DNA of 64,000 nt from NCBI RefSeq assembly GCF_900091595.1, contig NZ_FMCW01000002.1, positions 137,337 to 201,336 of the forward strand, given 5' to 3'. Made by a program: the position numbers and the translations under genes. Source of the DNA: Micromonospora haikouensis (GTDB taxonomy: Bacteria > Actinomycetota > Actinomycetes > Mycobacteriales > Micromonosporaceae). Every line of letters begins with the position of its first letter. The first letter of the stretch is position 1. The notes under the pieces are model-generated. The model saw only the letters and a list, made by a program, of their open reading frames with translations. It was not told the origin of the DNA and searched no databases. This document shows, piece after piece, positions 11,552 to 20,653 of the stretch.

Positions 11552-11869
11552 GACAGTGGGTCTCTGGCGGGGCGGGCAGGTCGACACGCAGCGTGAGGCC
11601 CCGGCTCGGCCCCCTCGCCGCGCCCGTGTTCACCCACGGTGAGGTAGCGGCTGGCGGACCGTGTCCCTTTGGTGGCGGGTCGGTGGCCGGCTGACGGTTT
11701 CGTCCGCACCTTTCCCAGATCAACTACTTGCTTTTGTTCGAACGGACGAAAGTTGTGGTCAGATCGGCCGAAGCTCTGGACAGCAGCTGCAGAACGCTTC
11801 TACTGTGTCGCACACAACACGTCGCGATTTCGTCGATGTGAACGACTCCGATGCGGAGGTGAGTTGCCG
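11552..11869. other. Leader/promoter region of ROK-ABC operon
   Basis: No gene seen. The second half (about 11715-11850) is distinctly less GC-rich than the surroundings and carries the candidate operator listed separately. Purine-rich GGAGG at 11855-11859 is the ribosome site of the ROK gene. Confidence 0.5.
11731..11752. promoter_or_regulatory. Candidate ROK-type operator
   Basis: CTTTTGTTCG-AA-CGGACGAAAG is an inverted repeat with 8 of 10 arm positions matching, in the AT-richer part of the promoter region. Its CTTTCG/CGAAAG arms resemble operators of sugar-responsive ROK repressors. Autoregulation by the downstream ROK protein is an inference. Confidence 0.45.
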
Positions 11870-13048
11870 GTGCGAACGGTGGAGCCCCTGCACCTGCGGC
11901 TGTTGCGATTGCTCCGCGACGAGGGAGCTGTCTCCCGGGCGGAGCTGGGCGACCGGCTGGAGATGCCGCGTCCCCGGCTGCTCGCCGAGCTGGAACGGCT
12001 GGTGGACCTCGGCTACGTCGCCGAGGCCGGCCTCGCGGCGTCGCGGGGCGGGCGCCGGTCGACCCTGGTCGAGCTCAACCCGCAGCTGCGCTTCGCGGCG
12101 GTCGACCTCGGCGCGAGCTCGATCGACGTCGAGGTGGTCAACGGGCGGCTGGAGCCGGTCGCCGCGTACGCGGAGCCGGCCGACATCCGCAACGGTCCGA
12201 AGGTGACCCTCCAGCGGGTGAACGAGCTGCTGCACAAGTTCCGGGTCGACGGGGCGTACGAGCGGCTGCACGCCGTGGGCATCGGCGTCCCCGGGCCCGT
12301 GAGCTTCCGCGACGGCGTGCCGGTCTCGCCGCCGATCATGCCCGGCTGGGACCGCTTCCCCGTCCGCGAGCTGCTGACCCGCGAGCACGGCTGCCCCGCG
12401 GTGGTCGACAACGACGTCAACATCATGGCGATCGGCGAGCGGCACGGCGGCGTCGCCCACTCGGTGGACGACTTCCTGTTCGTCAAGATCGGCACCGGTA
12501 TCGGGTGCGGGATCTACCTCAGCGGCGAGGTCTACCGGGGCACCGACGGCTGCGCCGGGGACATCGGCCACATCCAGGTCGACACGCACGGGCCGACGTG
12601 CTCCTGCGGCAACGCCGGCTGCCTGGAGGCGCTGTTCAGCGGGGCCGCCCTGGCCCGCGACGCGAACGCCGCCGCGCGCAACGGCTCCTCGCCGGCCCTG
12701 GCCGAGCGACTGTCCACCCGGGGCACCGTCACGGCGGAGGACGTCGCCGAGGGCGCCATCGAGGGCGACGTGGTCTGCATCCAGCTCATCCGCGACGGCG
12801 GCCGGCGGGTCGGCGGCGTGCTGGCCGGGCTGGTCAGCTTCACCAACCCGTCGATGATCGTGATCGGCGGCGGGCTGGCCAGGCTGGGCCACATCCTGCT
12901 CGCCGAGATCCGCAGCGTGGTCTACCGCCGGTCGCTGCCGCTGGCCACCGGCAACCTGCCGGTCGTCCTGTCCGAGCTGGGTGCGCGCGCCGGGGTGGCC
13001 GGCGCCGCCGTGCTCGCCAGCGATGTGGCCTTCGGGGAGGCGTCATGA
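11870..13048 (+). CDS. ROK family transcriptional regulator
   Basis: A 392-aa regulator with an N-terminal winged helix (LRLLRLLRDEGAVSRAEL, residues ~6-60) and a C-terminal ROK sugar-kinase-like domain: GIGVPGPVSF, VDNDVNIMAIGE, VKIGTGIGCGIY, and the zinc motif CSCGNAGCLEAL. Such proteins repress sugar uptake and catabolism operons until a sugar ligand binds. Start: GTG at 11870 has GGAGG 10 nt upstream and gives the expected N-terminus. The gene overlaps the ABC ATPase gene by 4 nt (ATGA), so it is the first gene of a regulator-transporter operon. It is a paralogue of the ROK gene at 33315-34499: both contain EIRSVVYRRS and PLATGNLP. Confidence 0.92.
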   Translation: MRTVEPLHLRLLRLLRDEGAVSRAELGDRLEMPRPRLLAELERLVDLGYVAEAGLAASRGGRRSTLVELNPQLRFAAVDLGASSIDVEVVNGRLEPVAAYAEPADIRNGPKVTLQRVNELLHKFRVDGAYERLHAVGIGVPGPVSFRDGVPVSPPIMPGWDRFPVRELLTREHGCPAVVDNDVNIMAIGERHGGVAHSVDDFLFVKIGTGIGCGIYLSGEVYRGTDGCAGDIGHIQVDTHGPTCSCGNAGCLEALFSGAALARDANAAARNGSSPALAERLSTRGTVTAEDVAEGAIEGDVVCIQLIRDGGRRVGGVLAGLVSFTNPSMIVIGGGLARLGHILLAEIRSVVYRRSLPLATGNLPVVLSELGARAGVAGAAVLASDVAFGEAS

Positions 13049-14619
13049 GCCAGGACGACAACGCGGCCCCGCTGGTCGAGGCCCCCGCCGACACCGTGGC
13101 CGGTGAGGTGGTGCTGCGGCTGACCGACGTGGTGAAGACCTTCCCCGGCGTACGGGCGCTGGGCGGGGTGCAGCTCGAGGTGCGGGCCGGCGAGGTGCAC
13201 TGCCTGCTCGGCCAGAACGGCGCCGGCAAGTCCACCCTGATCAAGGTCCTCGCCGGGGTGCACCGCCCCGACTCGGGCGAGGTGCAGTGGCGGGGCCAGC
13301 CGGTCGAGTTCGCCAACCCGCAGGCCGCCATGCGCGCCGGCATCGCCACGATCTACCAGGAACTCGACCTGGTCGACGACCTGTCGGTCGCCGAGAACGC
13401 GTTCCTCGGCCACGAGCCGCGCCGGGGCGGTTTCGTCCGCCGCGGCCACATGGCCCGCCGGACCCGGGAGATCCTGGGCCGGCTCGGCCACGGCGAGATC
13501 CCGCCGGGCCGGATGGTGCGGGCGCTGCCGGCGGCCGGCAAGCAGATCGTCAGCATGGCCCGGGCGCTCTCCCACGAGGCCCGACTGATCATCATGGACG
13601 AGCCGAGCGCGGTGCTGGCCCACGACGAGGTGGGCAACCTGTTCCGGATCATCCGTGAGCTGACCGCGCAGGGCATCGCCGTCATCTACATCTCCCACCG
13701 CATGGAGGAGATCCGCGAGATCGGCGACCGGGTGACCGTACTCAAGGACGGCCGGACCACGGCGGCGAACCTGCCGGCGCGCGACACCCCGACCAGCGAG
13801 CTGGTTGCGAAGATGACGGGCCGCAACATCGAGTACGTCTTCCCGGACCGTCCCGCCGACACCGGCGCCGGCGCGGAGCTGCTCCAGGTCGACGGGCTGA
13901 CCCGGGCCGGGGAGTTCGCCGACGTGTCGCTGCGCGTGCGGGCCGGCGAGATCGTCGGCATCGCGGGGCTGGTCGGCTCCGGCCGTTCCGAGCTGCTGGA
14001 GACCATCTACGGCGCCCGCCGCGCGGACGCCGGCGCGGTCCGGATGGGCGGGCGCGCGCTGCGCCCGGGCAGCGTCGGCGCGGCGGTACGGGCCGGCATG
14101 GGGATGGCCCCCGAGGAGCGCAAGAGTCAGGCGCTGCTGCTCGGCGAGCCGATCTTCCGCAACGTCACGCTGGCCACGTTCGGCCGGTTCGCCCGCCTCG
14201 GCTTCACCGACGCCGGGCGGGAGCGGGCCGAGGCGGAGGGGGTCGCCGACTCCCTGGAGCTGCGTCCCCGCGACGTGCGCCGGCCGGTGCGCACCCTCTC
14301 CGGCGGCAACCAGCAGAAGGTCGTGGTCGGGCGCTGGCTGCTCGGCGGCACGAAGCTGCTGCTGCTCGACGAGCCCACCCGCGGCGTCGACGTCGGCGCC
14401 CGGGCGGAGCTGTACCAGGTGATCCGGGGGCTGGCCGCCCAGGGCGTCGGGGTGCTGCTGGTCTCCAGCGAGGTGCCCGAGGTGCTCGGCCTGGCCGATC
14501 GGGTGCTGGTGATGCGCGAGGGCCGGATGGTGCGCGAGGCGCCCGCCGGTGAACTGGACGAAGACACGGTGCTCGACCTCGTCATGGCGGGGTCGCTGAT
14601 GGAAGGCGCACCAGCATGA
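13045..14619 (+). CDS. Sugar ABC transporter, double ATP-binding protein (RbsA/XylG type)
   Basis: 524 aa with two tandem ABC domains, the architecture of ribose/xylose/inositol-type importers. Domain 1 has Walker A GQNGAGKST (about residue 55) and Walker B LIIMDEPSAVLA. Its signature is degenerate (RALPAAGKQIVSMARALS rather than LSVGQ..), which is usual in one half of this family. Domain 2 has GLVGSGRSEL and the signature TLSGGNQQKVVVGRWL with LLLLDEPTRGVDVGA. It energises import with the adjacent permease and binding protein. The start overlaps the ROK stop and the stop overlaps the permease start, each by 4 nt. Substrate is not deducible; a pentose or a cyclitol is possible given the neighbours. 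Confidence 0.93.
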   Translation: MSQDDNAAPLVEAPADTVAGEVVLRLTDVVKTFPGVRALGGVQLEVRAGEVHCLLGQNGAGKSTLIKVLAGVHRPDSGEVQWRGQPVEFANPQAAMRAGIATIYQELDLVDDLSVAENAFLGHEPRRGGFVRRGHMARRTREILGRLGHGEIPPGRMVRALPAAGKQIVSMARALSHEARLIIMDEPSAVLAHDEVGNLFRIIRELTAQGIAVIYISHRMEEIREIGDRVTVLKDGRTTAANLPARDTPTSELVAKMTGRNIEYVFPDRPADTGAGAELLQVDGLTRAGEFADVSLRVRAGEIVGIAGLVGSGRSELLETIYGARRADAGAVRMGGRALRPGSVGAAVRAGMGMAPEERKSQALLLGEPIFRNVTLATFGRFARLGFTDAGRERAEAEGVADSLELRPRDVRRPVRTLSGGNQQKVVVGRWLLGGTKLLLLDEPTRGVDVGARAELYQVIRGLAAQGVGVLLVSSEVPEVLGLADRVLVMREGRMVREAPAGELDEDTVLDLVMAGSLMEGAPA

Positions 14620-15755
14620 CCGATAGCACACCCACCGCCACACCGGAGCGGCCGGCGGAGCTGCCGGCCCAGTCCCCGCCCGTGGACCCCGCCGCGACTT
14701 CGGCGGCCGCCAAGAGCCCCGGTCATCACGGGGCCGCCCCGGCCACCGGCCGGCTCTCCTTCTGGCGCGGCGACAGCGGCGAGGGCGCCCGGCGCAACCT
14801 CGGCCTGATCGGCGTCCTCGTCGTGCTGGTCGTGATCGGCATCGCCACCCGCCCCGACCTGTACGGCAACTCGAGCTGGGTGTGGGACAACATCCTCACC
14901 ATCCTCAAGCTCGCGTCCGTGGTCGGCGTGGTCACCGTCGGCATGACGTTCGTGATCATCGGCGGCGGGATCGACCTGTCGGTCGGCGCGATCGTGGCGT
15001 TGGCCGGGGTGTGGGCCACCACGCTGGCCACCCAGAGCTACGGCGCGGGCGGCATGATCTTCACGGCGCTCGCCGTCGGGCTGGGCGTCGGCCTGGTCAA
15101 CGGCCTGCTCGTCTCGTACGGGAAGCTGGTGCCGTTCATCGCCACCCTGGCCATGATGGTGGCCGCCCGGGGCCTGGCCGCGGAGATCTCCGACAAGCAG
15201 ACCCAGGTGTCGGGCAACAGTGTGATCAACGGGATCGCCAGCACCAGCCCGCTCGGCATCCCCCTGCTGGTCTACATCCTCGCCGCCGTGGTGATCGCCG
15301 GCTGGGTGCTGCTCAACCGGACGACGTTCGGCCGGCGCACCGTCGCCGTCGGCGGCAACCCGGAGGCGGCCCGGCTCGCCGGCATCAACGTGCGGCGGCA
15401 CACCGTGCTGCTCTACGCGCTCTCCGGCCTCTGCTGCGGCATCGCCGCGATCATGCTGACCGCGCAGGCCAACTCCGCCCAGGCGGCGATGGCGAACCTC
15501 TACGAGCTGGACGCGATCGCCGCCGCGATCATCGGCGGCACGCTGCTCAGCGGCGGGCGGGGGACCATCGTCGGCTCCCTGCTCGGGGTGATCATCTTCT
15601 CCACCATCACCAACCTCTTCGCCATCAACGGCCTCTCCACCGAGGCCCAGAACATGGTCAAGGGCGGGATCATCGTGGCCGCCGTCCTGATCCAGCAGTT
15701 CCAGTTCCGCAGCTTCACCCAGTTCCTCGGCCGCAACCGCCTCACCACCACCTGA
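14616..15755 (+). CDS. Sugar ABC transporter permease (RbsC/BPD_transp_2 type)
   Basis: 379-aa membrane protein with a ~65-residue polar, Pro/Ala-rich N-terminal tail and then about nine hydrophobic segments. GMTFVIIGGGIDLSVG near residue 110 and the coupling region RTTFGRRTVAVGGNPEAA are hallmarks of the ribose-type permease family. IGGTLLSGGRGTIVGSLLG is the other family block. Overlaps the ATPase gene by 4 nt. Works with the ATPase and the lipoprotein encoded 120 nt downstream. Confidence 0.93.
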   Translation: MTDSTPTATPERPAELPAQSPPVDPAATSAAAKSPGHHGAAPATGRLSFWRGDSGEGARRNLGLIGVLVVLVVIGIATRPDLYGNSSWVWDNILTILKLASVVGVVTVGMTFVIIGGGIDLSVGAIVALAGVWATTLATQSYGAGGMIFTALAVGLGVGLVNGLLVSYGKLVPFIATLAMMVAARGLAAEISDKQTQVSGNSVINGIASTSPLGIPLLVYILAAVVIAGWVLLNRTTFGRRTVAVGGNPEAARLAGINVRRHTVLLYALSGLCCGIAAIMLTAQANSAQAAMANLYELDAIAAAIIGGTLLSGGRGTIVGSLLGVIIFSTITNLFAINGLSTEAQNMVKGGIIVAAVLIQQFQFRSFTQFLGRNRLTTT

Positions 15756-15875
15756 TCCACCCGCACCACCACCCGAGGCACCACACCGCCCAGCACATCC
15801 GGCGACCGTCGCACCGACGGTGGCTCGGCGCACCACACCCTTCTTCCGCCCACCACCCTCTTCCAGGAGGTCGTC

Positions 15876-16934
15876 ATGACCCAGCACAGTCGGGACCTGT
15901 CCCGTCGGCGGCTGCTGTTCGGCGGGGCCGCGCTCGGCGCGGGCGCGCTGCTCACCGCGTGCACCAGCAACGAGGCGGCGCCCACCGCGGCGCAGACCAA
16001 GGTGGCCGAGGCCGCCGCCGGCGGCAACAGCACCCCGGGCAAGCAGGTGACCATCGGCTTCTCCGCCCCGGCCGCCGACCACGGCTGGATCGCCGCCATC
16101 ACCAACAACGCGAAGGCGCAGGCCGGCGCGTACTCCGACGTGAAGTTCACGTCGGTCGAGGCCGGCGCGGACGCGGCGGCCCAGCGCGCGGCGCTGTCCA
16201 CCCTGGTCGCCCAGAAGCCGGACGTCATCGTGCTGCTGCCGCACGACGGCAAGGAGCTCAACGCCTTCGGCCTGGAGGCCATGAAGGCCGGCATCCCCGT
16301 GGTCAACCTGGACCGGGCCTTCCCGGACGCCCGGGCCTACCGGCTCCAGATCAAGGGCGACAACTACGGCATGGGGGTGGCCGCGGCCACCTTCATCGCC
16401 GAGCAGCTCAAGGCGAAGGGGGTGAGCGCCCCGGTCATCGGCGAGATCGCAGGTATGGACGAGTTGGAGCTCACCCAGGAGCGCTCGAAGGGCTTTGCCG
16501 ACACCCTCGCCTCCTACGGGCTGAAGGTGGCCAATCGTCGAGCGGCCCGGTTCACGGCGGATTCCGGCCAGCAGGAGGCCACCGGGCTGCTCCAGGCGCT
16601 GCCGAAGATCGACGCGATCTGGAACCACGACGACGACCAGGGCATCGGGGTGCTCGCCGCCGTCAACCAGGCCAACCGCAAGGAATTCTTCATGGTCGGC
16701 GGCGCCGGCTCGAAGAAGGCGATGGAGGACATCCAGGCCGACAACACGGTCCTGAAGGCCACCGTCACCTACAGCCCGTCGATGGCGTCCTCCGCGATCT
16801 CGCTCGCCCGGCTCATCGGCCAGGGCAAGGGCATGTCCGACCTGGTGGAGCTCCAGGTGCCCAAGGAGATCGTGCTGGCTTCCGAGACGATCACCAAGGA
16901 GAACGCGAGCAACTACCTCAAGCTCGGGTTCTGA
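15876..16934 (+). CDS. Sugar-binding lipoprotein of ABC transporter
   Basis: 352-aa periplasmic-binding-protein type 1 fold (RbsB-like). The N-terminus SRRRLLFGGAAL...LLTAC combines a twin-arginine signal with a lipobox (Cys at residue 29), so it is probably exported folded by Tat and lipid-anchored. QVTIGFSAPAADHGWIAAIT and GIPVVNLDRAF are typical ligand-pocket segments, and WNHDDDQGIG near residue 250 fits the hinge-side sugar contacts. ATG preceded by CCAGGAGGTCGTC, a strong ribosome site. The 120-nt gap after the permease suggests extra control or higher expression of the binding protein. Confidence 0.93.
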   Translation: MTQHSRDLSRRRLLFGGAALGAGALLTACTSNEAAPTAAQTKVAEAAAGGNSTPGKQVTIGFSAPAADHGWIAAITNNAKAQAGAYSDVKFTSVEAGADAAAQRAALSTLVAQKPDVIVLLPHDGKELNAFGLEAMKAGIPVVNLDRAFPDARAYRLQIKGDNYGMGVAAATFIAEQLKAKGVSAPVIGEIAGMDELELTQERSKGFADTLASYGLKVANRRAARFTADSGQQEATGLLQALPKIDAIWNHDDDQGIGVLAAVNQANRKEFFMVGGAGSKKAMEDIQADNTVLKATVTYSPSMASSAISLARLIGQGKGMSDLVELQVPKEIVLASETITKENASNYLKLGF

Positions 16935-16954
16935 CACACGGGGGGAGACCCACC

Positions 16955-18181
16955 TTGTCCACTCACCACAGTCAACTGCGGGTCGGCATGGTCGGCTACG
17001 CGTTCATGGGCGCCGCGCACTCACAGGCGTGGCGCACCGTGAACCGGGTGTACGACCTGCCGGCGCAGGTGCGGATGGCGCTGGTCTGCGGCCGGGACAC
17101 CGGAAAGGTGGCCGAGGCCGCCGACCGGCTCGGCTGGGAGGCGCACACCACGGATTGGCGTCGCCTCGTCGAGTCCGACGAGATCGACGTGGTCGACATC
17201 TGCACACCGGGGGACAGCCACGCCGAGATCGCGCTGGCCGCGCTGGCCGCCGGCAAGCACGTGCTCTGCGAGAAGCCGCTGGCCAACACGGTCGCCGAGG
17301 CCCGCGAGATGGCCGCCGCGGCGGTCGCCGCGCAGGCGGCGGGGGTCCGGTCCATGTGCGGCTTCACCTACCGCCGGGTCCCGGCGGTCACCCTGATGCG
17401 TCAGATGGTCGCCGAGGGAAGACTGGGCACCATCCGCCACGTCCGGGCGGCGTACCTCCAGGACTGGATCGTCGACCCGCAGTTCCCGCTGGTCTGGCGG
17501 TTGCAGAAGGACAAGGCGGGCTCCGGCGCGCTGGGTGACATCGGTGCGCACATCATCGACATGACCCAGTACGTCACGGGCCAGCGGATCACCGGGGTCA
17601 GTGCGATCACCGAGACGTTCGTCAAGCAGCGTCCGTTGCCGGCGGAGTACAGCGGCCTGGCCGCGCAGGCCGCCGGCAACGGCGCGGCCGACGGGCAGGG
17701 CCCGGACCTGGGACCGGTCACCGTGGACGACGCGGCGGTCTTCGTGGCCCGGCTCGATGACGGCGCGCTGGCCACGTACGAGGCGAGCCGCTTCGCCACC
17801 GGCCGTAAGAACGCGCTGCGGGTGGAGATCAACGGCTCGCTGGGCACCCTGGTCTTCGACCTGGAACGCCTCAACGAGCTGGAGTTCTACGACGCGACGC
17901 GACCCGCCGCCGAGCAGGGCTTCACCCGCATCCTGGTGACGGAGGCCGAGCACCCGTACATGTCGGCGTGGTGGCCGCCGGGCCACATCATCGGCTACGA
18001 GCACAGCTTCACCCACCAGGCGCGCGATCTCGTGGAGGCGATCGCCACCGGCGTCGACCCCGCGCCGTCGTTCGTCGACGGGTTGCAGGTCCAGCTCGTG
18101 CTGGACGCGGTGACCCGCTCGGCGGAGCTGGGCTCCACCTGGACCCACGTGGCGCCGGCGTTGGAGGCGGTCGCCGCCTGA
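16955..18181 (+). CDS. Gfo/Idh/MocA family oxidoreductase
   Basis: 408-aa NAD(P)-dependent dehydrogenase. The N-terminal Rossmann fold has VGMVGYAFMGAAHSQAW, and the catalytic EKPLANTVAEA Lys-Pro pair lies near residue 108. The C-terminal alpha/beta domain carries SGALGDIGAHIIDM, whose Asp and His are the usual catalytic residues (about 192-197). Such enzymes oxidise or epimerise sugars and inositols. TTG at 16955 is selected because GGAG lies 7 nt upstream and the next candidate (ATG 16990) would cut the first strand. It is 20 nt after the binding-protein gene, so it belongs to the sugar-uptake operon and may act first on the imported sugar. Confidence 0.9.
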   Translation: MSTHHSQLRVGMVGYAFMGAAHSQAWRTVNRVYDLPAQVRMALVCGRDTGKVAEAADRLGWEAHTTDWRRLVESDEIDVVDICTPGDSHAEIALAALAAGKHVLCEKPLANTVAEAREMAAAAVAAQAAGVRSMCGFTYRRVPAVTLMRQMVAEGRLGTIRHVRAAYLQDWIVDPQFPLVWRLQKDKAGSGALGDIGAHIIDMTQYVTGQRITGVSAITETFVKQRPLPAEYSGLAAQAAGNGAADGQGPDLGPVTVDDAAVFVARLDDGALATYEASRFATGRKNALRVEINGSLGTLVFDLERLNELEFYDATRPAAEQGFTRILVTEAEHPYMSAWWPPGHIIGYEHSFTHQARDLVEAIATGVDPAPSFVDGLQVQLVLDAVTRSAELGSTWTHVAPALEAVAA

Positions 18182-18599
18182 CCGGACGGCGGTGCGGCCC
18201 CGTGCCACACCGCCCGACCAGAGGCTTTCCGGACCGGCCGGCGAGGGACCCGCCGCGGTTGCGCCCCGCGGCGGGACGGGGTCGGCTCCGGAAGGCGTGC
18301 GACGGCGGGCATCCGCCCGGCGCGCACGACAGCACGACGGCACCTCCGGTGCGGCCGGACCGGGATTCCCCGGTCGCGCCGGAGGGCCGAGCACCACGCA
18401 CCACGCACTGCGGGGGAGACAGGGACGGGACGCCGACCGACCCTGCCTGCCAGCCTCGTCCGCCGCCCGATCCGGCGAACCCACCCGGCACCGTTGTCGC
18501 CGCTTTCGGCGCCGGACGTGGGGAGTCGGGCCGGGCGGCCGGGCGGGGCGCATAATATCGACGTTGATCTATGCTGGAGCCACTGGCGGAAGGAGCACC
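18182..18599. other. Intergenic region before the Ebo/inositol operon
   Basis: About 418 bp with no convincing gene. After the terminator hairpin (listed) the sequence is very GC-rich until about 18550, where CATAATATCGACGTTGATCTATGC forms an AT-rich island. CATAAT at 18551-18556 is a possible -10 about 45 nt before the ino1 start, with no good -35. AAGGAG at 18590-18595 is the ino1 ribosome site. Confidence 0.45.
18249..18275 (+). terminator. Terminator hairpin after sugar-uptake operon
   Basis: Perfect 10-bp stem CCCGCCGCGG/CCGCGGCGGG with a 7-nt loop, 67 nt after the oxidoreductase stop. Supports the sugar-uptake operon and the following operon being separate units. Confidence 0.65.
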
Positions 18600-19811
18600 A
18601 TGCGTACGGGTGTCTGGCTGGTGGGGGCGCGCGGCTCGGTCGCGACCACCAGCATCGTCGGGGCGCTCGCCCTGCGGGCCGGGTTGACCGGCCCGACCGG
18701 CTGCGTCACCGAGCTGTCCGAGCTGCGGGGCCCCGCGTGGCCCTCGTTCGCCGACCTCGTGTTCGGCGGTCACGACGTGGCCGCCACCCCGCTGGCCAAG
18801 CGGGCCGAGTCCCTGGCCGACGCCGGGGTGGTCCCGGCCCGACTGGTCGCCGCGCTCGGCGAGGAACTGGCCGCCGTCGACGACGACGTGCGCCCCGCCC
18901 CGGTGGACGGGACCCAGGCCGACCGGGCCGCCGCCGTCGTCGCCGACCTTGCCGCGTTCCGCGAGCGGCACGGGCTGGACCGGGTGGTGGTGGTCAACGT
19001 GTCGGCCACCGAGCCGGCCGCCCGCCCGCACCCCGCGCACGCCGACCCCGACGCCCTGGCCGCCGCGCTCGCCGCCGGCGAGGAGGTGCTGCCGCCCAGC
19101 TCGCTGTACGCGTACGCGGCGTTCACCGCCGGCTGCCCCTACGTGGACTTCACCCCGTCGACCGGGGCCCGGCTGCCGGCCCTCGCGGCGCTGGCCGCCC
19201 GGCACGCCGTGCCGTACGCGGGGCACGACGGCAAGACCGGGGAGACCCTGCTCAAGTCGGTGCTCGCCCCGATGTTCGCGATGCGGCACCTCGCGGTGCG
19301 CTCCTGGTCCGGCACGAACCTGCTCGGCGGTGGCGACGGCGCGACCCTGGCCCAGCCGGACGCCAACGCCGCCAAGGTCGCCAGCAAGCAGCGCGTCCTC
19401 GGCGAGATCCTCGGGTACGTCCCGCAGGGCGACACCCGCATCGACTACGTCGAGGAACTGGGCGACTTCAAGACCGCCTGGGATCTGATCACCTTCGCCG
19501 GCTTCCTCGGCACCGGCATGCGGCTGGAGTTCACCTGGCACGGCTGCGACTCCGCGCTGGCCGCCCCGCTCGTGCTCGACCTGGCCCGGATCACCGCCGC
19601 CGCGCACGCCGCCGGCCGGCACGGGCCCCTGACCGACCTCGCGTTCTTCTTCAAGGACCCGCTCGGCCCCGCCGACTGCGTGCCGGAGGCGGGTGCGACC
19701 GCCGACCGGGCCCCCAGCCACGCGCTGGGCGAGCAGTGGGTCCGGCTGGCCGCGTTCGCCGCCGACCTGCACGCCGGGGCCGGCACACCGCCGGCCGGCG
19801 GTGCCGCGTGA
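18600..19811 (+). CDS. ino1: Inositol-3-phosphate synthase (myo-inositol-1-phosphate synthase family)
   Basis: Cyclises glucose 6-phosphate to 1L-myo-inositol 1-phosphate with bound NAD+. The 403-aa protein has the NAD-binding VGARGSVATTSIVG loop at residues ~8-21, VVVNVSATEP in the mid Rossmann domain, and the catalytic blocks YAGHDGKTGETLLKSVLAP, WSGTNLLGGGDG and VEELGDFKTAWD. ATG at 18600 follows AAGGAGCACC. It is the first gene of a chain linked by 4-nt overlaps to the UbiA gene, so it probably feeds this pathway rather than general phosphatidylinositol or mycothiol synthesis, for which a separate housekeeping copy would be expected elsewhere. It takes the position that the dehydroquinate-synthase-like EboD has in classical ebo operons; both enzymes make carbocycles from sugar phosphates using NAD+. 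Confidence 0.92.
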   Translation: MRTGVWLVGARGSVATTSIVGALALRAGLTGPTGCVTELSELRGPAWPSFADLVFGGHDVAATPLAKRAESLADAGVVPARLVAALGEELAAVDDDVRPAPVDGTQADRAAAVVADLAAFRERHGLDRVVVVNVSATEPAARPHPAHADPDALAAALAAGEEVLPPSSLYAYAAFTAGCPYVDFTPSTGARLPALAALAARHAVPYAGHDGKTGETLLKSVLAPMFAMRHLAVRSWSGTNLLGGGDGATLAQPDANAAKVASKQRVLGEILGYVPQGDTRIDYVEELGDFKTAWDLITFAGFLGTGMRLEFTWHGCDSALAAPLVLDLARITAAAHAAGRHGPLTDLAFFFKDPLGPADCVPEAGATADRAPSHALGEQWVRLAAFAADLHAGAGTPPAGGAA

Positions 19812-20653
19812 GCACCCTCGCCGACCTGGCCGAGCTGGTCCGCGCCCCGGCCGGGCTCTCCGTGCCGGGCGACGTGCTGGCCGGCGCGGCGGCGGCCGGC
19901 GCGCTCGGCCGGCGTACGCCCGGCCTGGCCGCCGCGTCGGTGCTGCTGTACTGGGCCGGGATGGCCGCCAACGACTGGGCCGACCGGGGGCTCGACGCGG
20001 TCGAGCGCCCGGAGCGCCCGATCCCCAGCGGCCGGGTCAGCCCGCCCGCCGCGCTCGGCGTCGCCGCCGGCCTGACCGCCGCCGGGGTGGCCCTGGCCGC
20101 CGTGGCGGGCGGCCGGCGCGCCGCCGCCGTCGCCGTGCCGCTGGCCGCCGCCGTCTGGGCGTACGACCTGGCGGCGAAGAACACCGCCGCCGGCCCCGCC
20201 GTCATGGCGGCCTGCCGGGGGCTGGACGTGCTGCTCGGCGCGACCGGCGGCCGGCTGTCCCGGGCCGTGCCGGCGGCGGCCACCGTCGCCGCGCACACCT
20301 GGACGGTCACCGCCCTGTCCCGCCGCGAGGTCGGCGGGACCGACCGGGCCCTGCCCGGCGCGACCCTCGCCGGCACGGCCCTCGTCGCGGCCGCCGCCGT
20401 GGGCCCCCGCCCCGCCGCCGCCCCGGCGGCGCTCGCCGCCGGCTACCTCGCCCGCTACGGCGGGGCGCAGGTCCGGGTGCTCGCCGACGGTTCGGCCGGC
20501 CGGGTCCGGGCCGCCGTCGGCGCGGGCATCACCGGGCTGCCCGCGTTGCAGGGCGCGCTGACCGCCCGGGCCGGCGCGGGGCTGCTCGGCCTGGCGGTCG
20601 CCGCCGCCGCGCCGCTGGGCCGGCTGCTGGCCCGGAAGGTGTCCCCGACGTGA
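19808..20653 (+). CDS. UbiA-family prenyltransferase (EboC / SCO3242-like)
   Basis: 281-aa integral membrane prenyltransferase. The first aspartate-rich motif is present as NDWADRGLDAVERPERPIPSGR with N55, D56, D59 and D63, the Mg2+/prenyl-diphosphate site. The second region (YDLAAKNTAAGPAVMAACRGLDVLLGA) has fewer acids than the canonical DxxxD, as in the SCO3242-like branch. About seven to eight hydrophobic Ala-rich segments follow. It should attach a polyprenyl group to a small acceptor; the acceptor is unknown, but an inositol-derived cyclitol is suggested by the coupled ino1. GTG at 19808 overlaps the ino1 stop by 4 nt. A polyprenyl diphosphate synthase lies at the end of the same operon. 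Confidence 0.85.
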   Translation: MSTLADLAELVRAPAGLSVPGDVLAGAAAAGALGRRTPGLAAASVLLYWAGMAANDWADRGLDAVERPERPIPSGRVSPPAALGVAAGLTAAGVALAAVAGGRRAAAVAVPLAAAVWAYDLAAKNTAAGPAVMAACRGLDVLLGATGGRLSRAVPAAATVAAHTWTVTALSRREVGGTDRALPGATLAGTALVAAAAVGPRPAAAPAALAAGYLARYGGAQVRVLADGSAGRVRAAVGAGITGLPALQGALTARAGAGLLGLAVAAAAPLGRLLARKVSPT